Of a DNA stretch of 35,126 nt, positions 30,928 to 35,126 are shown piece by piece. Location: NCBI GenBank assembly GCA_017620655.1, contig JAGAUT010000021.1:1-35126 (forward strand), in the 5' to 3' direction. A program made the translations under genes and the position numbers. Source of the DNA: Clostridia bacterium. GTDB taxonomy: Bacteria; Bacillota; Clostridia; Oscillospirales; CAG-382. Positions within the stretch are counted from its first letter, which is position 1, and each line of letters starts with the position of its first letter. The notes below the pieces were generated by a model. It did not search any database. It was not told where the DNA came from and saw only the letters and a list, made by a program, of their open reading frames with translations.

Positions 30928-31050
30928 CATTTTGCCGTCCGCCTTATTGACGGCAAAATGAAATAACAATCGAGCACCGATGACAGGTATTAAGATCATA
31001 TAGAAAGTTTCCCGATGAAAAGTTCTTTGCGAGCTTTCTTTCAAGAAAGC
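30928..31050 (-). repeat. Structured intergenic element, copy F (upstream of yigZ)
   Basis: Read on the minus strand: hairpin 1 (GCTTTCTT/AAGAAAGC, 31050-31033), CAAAGAACTTTT, a degenerate middle with ATCGGTG, CTCGATT, then hairpin 2 (CATTTTGCCGTC/GACGGCAAAATG, perfect 12 bp, 30960-30928). Hairpin 1 is the end nearest yigZ. The interval 30873-31087 holds no gene. Confidence 0.75.
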
Positions 31051-31077
31051 GAAAAAACTTTCAAGAAAGCGAAAAAA
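31039..31077 (+). repeat. 20-bp tandem duplication before yigZ
   Basis: TTTCAAGAAAGCGAAAAAA occurs at 31039-31057 and again at 31059-31077. The duplication extends hairpin 1 of copy F up to the yigZ ribosome site. Confidence 0.8.
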
Positions 31078-31087
31078 GAGAGGTATT

Positions 31088-31720
31088 ATGTCACAAGGCT
31101 ACAAAACAGTCCTCGCCGATTATGCCGAGGATTCATTCATCGAAAAAAAGAGCGAGTTCATTTCCTACGTCAAGCGTGTCGAAAGCGAAGACGAAGCAAA
31201 GGAATTTATCGCGTCCATAAAAAAGAAGCACGCAGATGCCACCCATAACTGCTATGCATATATATTAAAAGGAACAGAAATTGCACGCTTTTCCGACGAC
31301 GGCGAGCCTCAGGGTACGGCAGGCATGCCGATTCTTGAAGTAATAAAACGCGAAGGTCTTGTCGGCGTGTGCGTTGTAGTCACAAGGTATTTCGGCGGCA
31401 TCCTTTTAGGTGCAGGCGGACTTGTCAGATCCTATGCCAAGGGTGCTAAAATCGGCATAGACAAGGCAGGTACGGCAGAATTCTGCGAACATGTCACCTT
31501 TGACTTTGCCGTTTCCTACAGCGATTATGAGAAAGTACTCAGAGATCTGGACAAGCAGGGCGTTCTCAATGCAGGTGTAGATTTCGGTGAAAATGTAATC
31601 TTCCACCTTTCCTGTGTCGAAGAAAATTATACGAGATTTTGCAATTATGCCGCAGATTTGACCGGCGGCAAGTGCGCTCCCCAGCTTACAGGCAAAACTT
31701 TCGCCCCAAAAACCACGTAA
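31088..31720 (+). CDS. yigZ: YigZ/IMPACT-family protein
   Basis: 210 aa with GAGAGG before the ATG. The N-terminal UPF0029/Impact domain (about 14-125) carries the family landmarks: KKSEFISYVKRV, CYAYILKG, FSDDGEPQGTAGMPIL, and VVVTRYFGGILLGAGGLVRSY (quoted in parts). The C-terminal DUF1949 ferredoxin-like domain (about 135-205) follows. Members are linked to translation control and RNA binding, without a settled enzyme activity. The TAA stop sits in the loop of the following terminator. No promoter is obvious; copy F of the repeat family fills the upstream region. Confidence 0.95.
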   Translation: MSQGYKTVLADYAEDSFIEKKSEFISYVKRVESEDEAKEFIASIKKKHADATHNCYAYILKGTEIARFSDDGEPQGTAGMPILEVIKREGLVGVCVVVTRYFGGILLGAGGLVRSYAKGAKIGIDKAGTAEFCEHVTFDFAVSYSDYEKVLRDLDKQGVLNAGVDFGENVIFHLSCVEENYTRFCNYAADLTGGKCAPQLTGKTFAPKTT

Positions 31721-31734
31721 ATGCGTGGTTTTTT
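31708..31734 (+). terminator. Terminator overlapping the yigZ stop codon
   Basis: AAAAACCACG and CGTGGTTTTT form a 10-bp stem, and the run continues into TTC. The loop TAAATG begins with the stop codon of yigZ. Confidence 0.8.
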
Positions 31735-31747
31735 CTTTTGCAAAAAT

Positions 31748-31769
31748 TTTTTCAAAAAAATTTGAAAAA
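31748..31769. promoter_or_regulatory. AT-rich palindrome upstream of the rubrerythrin promoter
   Basis: TTTTTCAAA-AAAA-TTTGAAAAA is a perfect palindrome ending four bases before the -35 box. It could be an operator for a redox regulator; it does not match the PerR consensus. Confidence 0.4.
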
Positions 31770-31773
31770 CCTA

Positions 31774-31802
31774 TTGACAAAATCAAATGTTGTTGTTATA
31801 AT
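31774..31802 (+). promoter_or_regulatory. Consensus promoter of the reverse rubrerythrin gene
   Basis: TTGACA (31774-31779) and TATAAT (31797-31802), 17 bp apart, both perfect. A leader of about 105 bases separates it from the ATG. Confidence 0.9.
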
Positions 31803-31914
31803 AATTTTGTAATCAGTACAAAACAGTAAATTCTGAGCAGAAATGTAATGATCGGCTGGTTACAGACATAAATTTAAAAATAATAAAATTCTTACTTAAA
31901 AGGAGAAAAGAAAA

Positions 31915-32499
31915 ATGAAAAAGTATGTATGTTCTGTATGCGGTTATGTTCACGAAGGTAATGAGCCCCCTGAAAAGTGCCCCGTTTGTAAGGTTCCTGC
32001 TGAAAAGTTCAAGGAAATGGTAGAAGGCGCAGCTCTTGCGGCTGAACACGAATACGGCGTTTACGGCAAGACTGTAAAGAACAACCCCGACATTTCCGAA
32101 GAAGACAAGAAGTTCATCTTTGAACAGCTTATGGCGAACTTCCAGGGCGAATGCTCCGAGGTTGGTATGTACCTCTGTATGGCAAGAATCGCTCACAGAG
32201 AAGGCTATCCCGAAATCGGTCTCTACTGGGAAAAGGCTGCTTACGAGGAAGCTGAACACGCTGCAAAGTTTGCAGAACTTCTCGGCGAAGATCTCGAACC
32301 CAACATGAAGGCTACCACAAAGGACAACCTCAAGTGGAGAGTAGACTGCGAATACGGTGCAACACAGGGCAAGTTCGACCTTGCAGCTTGTGCTAAGAAG
32401 AACGGTCTTGATGCTATCCATGACACTGTTCACGAAATGGCAAGAGACGAGGCTCGTCACGGCAGAGGCCTTGAAGGTTTACTTAAGAGATATTTCTAA
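31915..32499 (+). CDS. Reverse rubrerythrin (NADH peroxidase type)
   Basis: 194 aa. The domain order is the reverse of classical rubrerythrin: the rubredoxin-like [Fe(SCys)4] domain is N-terminal, with C6-x2-C9 and C22-x2-C25 (CSVCG, CPVCK), followed by a ferritin-like di-iron four-helix domain. The iron-ligand Glu/His residues are in QGECSEVG, AAYEEAEHAAKFAE and MARDEARHGRG. Such proteins reduce hydrogen peroxide with electrons from NADH via partner proteins and protect strict anaerobes. AAAGGAG precedes the ATG. A perfect consensus promoter and codon choice biased to GAA/AAG suggest high expression. Confidence 0.95.
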   Translation: MKKYVCSVCGYVHEGNEPPEKCPVCKVPAEKFKEMVEGAALAAEHEYGVYGKTVKNNPDISEEDKKFIFEQLMANFQGECSEVGMYLCMARIAHREGYPEIGLYWEKAAYEEAEHAAKFAELLGEDLEPNMKATTKDNLKWRVDCEYGATQGKFDLAACAKKNGLDAIHDTVHEMARDEARHGRGLEGLLKRYF

Positions 32500-32514
32500 A
32501 CACAAATCATCATC

Positions 32515-32546
32515 AAAGGCTCGGAGAAATCCGAGCCTTTTTCTTT
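32515..32546 (+). terminator. Terminator of the reverse rubrerythrin gene
   Basis: AAAGGCTCGGA and TCCGAGCCTTT pair perfectly around GAAA, followed by TTCTTT. Confidence 0.9.
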
Positions 32547-32558
32547 AACATATGTTGA

Positions 32559-32726
32559 AGATCAATTGACTTTTTAATGGTTACGGCTCTTACAGCAATA
32601 GGGCTTGGAACAAGTCTTGCCGACTTCAAAAAAGCAGGCCTTTGACCCATGTTCTACGGAATCACGATTGATACCCTTGTAACAATAACGGCTCTTATTG
32701 TTATCAGATGCATGGGACTTGCATAA
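32559..32726 (+). pseudogene. Remnant of a YeiH-type putative sulfate exporter C-terminus
   Basis: In one frame the DNA reads IDFLMVTALTAIGLGTS, LADFKKAGL, then an in-frame TGA, then PMFYGITIDTLVTITALIVI and RCMGLA before TAA. The pattern matches the C-terminal transmembrane end of YeiH-family putative sulfate exporters (AIGLGT-SLADFKKAGLKP). Only about 55 codons remain, one of them a stop, and there is no start or upstream part. It sits after a terminator without a ribosome site, so it is a decayed fragment of a transporter gene deleted here. Confidence 0.7.
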
Positions 32727-32773
32727 AATATTCAATTTTACATTTCGATAACAGGCAGTTTTTCTGCTTGTTA

Positions 32774-32802
32774 TTGACTTTACAGGGCAAAAATGATATA
32801 AT
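32774..32802 (+). promoter_or_regulatory. Promoter of the GDPD gene
   Basis: TTGACT (32774-32779) and TATAAT (32797-32802), 17 bp apart, 64 bases before the GTG start. Confidence 0.75.
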
Positions 32803-32866
32803 GCTTTTCGGTTGCTTTGGACATCATATTATCGAAGTGAAAAAACTTGTTTCGGGAGGTGTTTGT

Positions 32867-33664
32867 GTGTTAAAGGAAATCATCAGTACTGTCCTTGCGG
32901 CAGTTCAGCTGGCAACAGGCTCATTTATGGTTCTTCCCGACACAGCTTCACCCGAAGAAGTATCAAAACCTGAGCGTTCCTACATAATTCATGCAGGAGG
33001 GGAAATTCAAGGGTATTTCGGCACAAACAGCCTCGACGCCCTTGAAAACGCATACAGCAAGGGGAACCGATATATCGAAATCGACTTCAGCTTTTCATCC
33101 GATCTCAGGCCTGTGTGCATTCACGACTGGAACCATCTTTCCTACTCGGGCTACGACGGCATAAAACCCACAAGCGAAGAATTTGCAAGTAACACGGTAT
33201 ACAGCATGTTCACATCGCTTACCCTTGAGAAGCTCTGCGATTTTATGAAACGGCACGAGGATTTATACATCGTAACCGACGTAAAGGACCACAACATGTA
33301 TTTTTCCGGAATACTTAAGAGAGAATATCCCGAACTGTGCGACAGATTCATTATTCAGGTCTACTCGGAGGAGCAGTACGACTTCATAAGCCGTCTCGGA
33401 TTTGAAAACATCATCTTCTCGCTGTACAAGTTGGATTATTACAAGCAGATGGACACCGACTATCTCGTCTCCTTCGCAAAAGAACATAAGCTTTACGCCT
33501 ACACCTTTAACGCCGTTCTCTGCGACACCGAAGGTTATGTTGACGCCATGCTTGAGTGCGGCACCCCGCTCTTTATCCACACCGTCAACGACAAACAGAT
33601 GCAAAAGAAATATTTTGACATGGGAATTTCGGGAATATATACCGATAATACCACTCACGAGTGA
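32867..33664 (+). CDS. Glycerophosphodiester phosphodiesterase-family protein, exported
   Basis: 265 aa from GTG 32867, with GGGAGG seven bases upstream; the open frame upstream runs through the promoter and the pseudogene. A short signal-like N-terminus (ISTVLAAVQLATGSFMVLPDTAS) is followed by the GDPD/PI-PLC-like barrel: HAGG (His42), TNSLDALENAYSKG, RYIEIDFSFSSD (Glu71, Asp73), and CIHDWNH (His86). Having HAGG rather than HRG is a common variant. TDVKD and a C-terminal FIHTVND-GISGIYTDN match the later barrel strands. It would hydrolyse glycerophosphodiesters or related lipid head groups outside the membrane. The stop codon is part of the terminator stem. Confidence 0.88.
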   Translation: MLKEIISTVLAAVQLATGSFMVLPDTASPEEVSKPERSYIIHAGGEIQGYFGTNSLDALENAYSKGNRYIEIDFSFSSDLRPVCIHDWNHLSYSGYDGIKPTSEEFASNTVYSMFTSLTLEKLCDFMKRHEDLYIVTDVKDHNMYFSGILKREYPELCDRFIIQVYSEEQYDFISRLGFENIIFSLYKLDYYKQMDTDYLVSFAKEHKLYAYTFNAVLCDTEGYVDAMLECGTPLFIHTVNDKQMQKKYFDMGISGIYTDNTTHE

Positions 33665-33695
33665 CAGCAATTGCCGCAATTGTTGTCATTTTTTT
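33662..33695 (+). terminator. Terminator starting on the GDPD stop codon
   Basis: TGACAGCAATTG and CAATTGTTGTCA form a 12-bp stem (one G-T) around CCG, then seven T. The first TGA is the stop codon. Confidence 0.8.
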
Positions 33696-33729
33696 ATGCA
33701 AATATATAAATAAACACATATTTTCGATA

Positions 33730-33758
33730 TTGACCTTACATCAAGAAAATGTTATAAT
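33730..33758 (+). promoter_or_regulatory. Promoter of the GH29 gene
   Basis: TTGACC (33730-33735) and TATAAT (33753-33758), 17 bp apart, 35 bases before the ATG. Confidence 0.8.
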
Positions 33759-33793
33759 TTTATACAGTATAACAATTCAAGGAGGACATATAA

Positions 33794-35041
33794 ATGCTTA
33801 TTCCCGAAAAAAGAATTGCGGATTTTGAAAAATTGGGTTTCGGCCTTTTTATACACTGGGGACTTTATTCTCAGGTAGGTAAAGGAGAATGGTACTTCTA
33901 TCACGAAGAAGACCTGGAATTTTCCGAATATATGAAGTTAAAGGACACATTTACGGCAGAGGATTTTGATGCTGAAAGAATCGCAAGAGCTGCAAAGATG
34001 GCAGGCTGTAAGTACATCACCCTTACAACACGCCACCACGAAGGCTTCTCTCTTTACGACACCTGCGGTCTCAACGATTTCGATGCTCCCCACTCTCCTG
34101 CAAAGAGAGACTTAATCAAGGAGTTTGTTGATGCCTGCAGAAAGTACGACCTTATCCCCTTCTTCTATCACACAACCCTCGACTGGTACAGAGAAGAATA
34201 CAAGAACAACTTTGATGAGTATCTTGAATACTTGCGCAAGAGTGTGGAAATTCTCTGCACAAACTACGGCAAAATCGGCGGTCTCTGGTTCGACGGCAAC
34301 TGGGACAAGCCCGATGCCGACTGGAAGCTTGACGAGCTTTACGGCACAATCAGAAAGCATCAGCCCGATGCCATGATTATCAACAACACGGGACTTTCCG
34401 CAAGAGGTGAGCTCGGTCATCCCGAAATTGACGCCGTTACATACGAACAGGGTCGTCCCGAGCCCCTTGACAGAAGTAAGATGTCAAAATACATCACAGG
34501 CGAAATGTGCTACACCATGAACGACCACTGGGCGGTTGGCTACAACGACCTTGACTACAAATCTACACGCGAGCTTATCGAGTGTCTTTGCGATTGCAGA
34601 AAGGTTGGCGCGAACTTCCTTCTCAACATCGGTCCCTCAGCGCAGGGCGGCATTATTCCCATTCAGGAAGAATTTTTAAAGACAATGGGCAGATGGACAG
34701 ATGTTTACGGCGAAGCTATTTACAACGGCAAGCCCTACACCATCTGCGACGGTTCAAAAGACTTCATCTTAAAGAGCGGCGAAGACGACAAGGTTCTCTA
34801 CCTCTTTGCATACGACCTTGGCAGACTCGGAAGCGAAAACGTAGTTCTCAACGGCGGTGGCGGCGGCAAGGACAGACAGTTCAAACTCCTTGACGATGCA
34901 AAAGTTAAGGAACTCAAGTGGATGGACAACGGTGAGGTTCTTGAATTCAAGCAGGACGGAAACAACCTTGAGGTTGCCTGCACAGGCTTCCCCTACGGCT
35001 GCAACTACTGTGTAAGAGTTGCGAAGGTGACACTCGCGTAA
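33794..35041 (+). CDS. Alpha-L-fucosidase, GH29 family
   Basis: 415 aa with AAGGAGG eight bases before the ATG. The GH29 barrel is clear: FGLFIHWGLYS (16-26), YITLTTRHHEGFSLYDT (74-90), and IGGLWFDGNW with nucleophile Asp167; GANFLLNIGPSAQGGI (around 275-290) is also typical. A short C-terminal beta-sandwich follows. It removes alpha-linked L-fucose from oligosaccharides, for example mucin or plant glycans. There is no signal peptide, so it is cytoplasmic and acts on imported fucosides. With the GH127 enzyme it indicates use of complex glycans. The stop is at 35039-35041, right next to a tandem repeat. Confidence 0.93.
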   Translation: MLIPEKRIADFEKLGFGLFIHWGLYSQVGKGEWYFYHEEDLEFSEYMKLKDTFTAEDFDAERIARAAKMAGCKYITLTTRHHEGFSLYDTCGLNDFDAPHSPAKRDLIKEFVDACRKYDLIPFFYHTTLDWYREEYKNNFDEYLEYLRKSVEILCTNYGKIGGLWFDGNWDKPDADWKLDELYGTIRKHQPDAMIINNTGLSARGELGHPEIDAVTYEQGRPEPLDRSKMSKYITGEMCYTMNDHWAVGYNDLDYKSTRELIECLCDCRKVGANFLLNIGPSAQGGIIPIQEEFLKTMGRWTDVYGEAIYNGKPYTICDGSKDFILKSGEDDKVLYLFAYDLGRLGSENVVLNGGGGGKDRQFKLLDDAKVKELKWMDNGEVLEFKQDGNNLEVACTGFPYGCNYCVRVAKVTLA

Positions 35042-35061
35042 AGCTCTCGGTAGTAGGGACA

Positions 35062-35126
35062 GGCGTCCTCGACTGTCCGTTGTGGCGTCATCGACTGTCC
35101 GTTGTGGCGTCCTCGACTGTCCGTTG
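35062..35126 (+). repeat. 22-bp tandem repeat, cut by the right edge
   Basis: The unit GGCGTCCTCGACTGTCCGTT plus GT repeats at 35062, 35084 (one change, CAT for CCT) and 35106 (cut at its last base). GGACAG just before the first unit pairs with CTGTCC inside each unit, so each can fold. It begins 20 bases after the GH29 stop; its full length is unknown. Confidence 0.85.

Noticed and set aside
32708..32866. Upstream extension of the GDPD gene
   Set aside because: The extra 53 codons cross the promoter and the transporter remnant, and a good ribosome site precedes GTG 32867.
35062..35126. CRISPR array
   Set aside because: Units are directly adjacent with no unique spacers, and no cas gene is visible.

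Overview
The window reads as chromosomal DNA of an anaerobic, probably gut-dwelling Clostridia bacterium of the Oscillospiraceae/Ruminococcaceae type; I cannot name a species. The reasons are strong AGGAGG-type ribosome sites with frequent GTG and TTG starts, consensus SigA promoters spaced mostly at 17 bp, a Firmicutes rpmG-secE-nusG-rplK-rplA operon, lon-ysxC and hisS-aspS gene pairs, a reverse rubrerythrin, host/plant glycan hydrolases (GH127, GH29) and several intergenic repeat families of the kind common in gut Clostridia.

Layout. 1-2.2 kb (minus): start of a secreted SLH-domain protein that runs off the left edge, a 55-aa DUF3006-like protein and an unrecognised, possibly TIM-barrel protein. 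2.3-2.5 kb: tRNA-Thr and tRNA-Tyr behind a perfect promoter. 2.75-5.0 kb (plus): a DUF1538 membrane protein followed by two PII-like proteins. 5.0-6.9 kb: two small membrane proteins divergent from a TetR regulator, with matching inverted operators. 6.9-10.1 kb: GH25 muramidase, a Gfo/Idh/MocA oxidoreductase, RadC and an XRE regulator. 10.4-14.1 kb (minus): hisS-aspS and an HTH gene. 14.4-15.1 kb (plus): HTH plus SLOG pair. 15.2-26.4 kb (minus): glyS, lon-ysxC-lysA, a DUF3298-like gene, a GH127 arabinofuranosidase, and plsY-metY. 26.5-27.1 kb: divergent ribbon-helix-helix and SLOG genes. 27.4-29.8 kb (minus): rpmG-secE-nusG-rplK-rplA with an L1 autoregulatory site. 30.1-30.8 kb: divergent XRE regulator and small lipoprotein-like gene. 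31-35 kb (plus): YigZ, reverse rubrerythrin, a transporter remnant, a GDPD phosphodiesterase and a GH29 fucosidase; a 22-bp tandem repeat begins at the right edge.

The most unusual signal lies between the genes. At least five homologous elements of 123-134 bp (called A, B, D, E, F here) share one plan: a hairpin built on ACTTTCT/AGAAAGT, the word CAAAGA, a loosely conserved GCACC-TTCTG segment, CTCGATT, and a second hairpin whose sequence differs in every copy while its pairing is kept. The first hairpin always abuts a gene. In aspS and metY the stop codon and last residues are encoded inside it. Stop codons in or touching terminator hairpins also occur in four other genes.

Most of the window is ordinary housekeeping and sugar-degrading content. 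The accessory parts worth following are the DUF1538/PII operon, the two SLOG genes with their small DNA-binding partners, the TetR and XRE switches with visible operators, and the repeat family. All family assignments come from reading motifs, not from searches.
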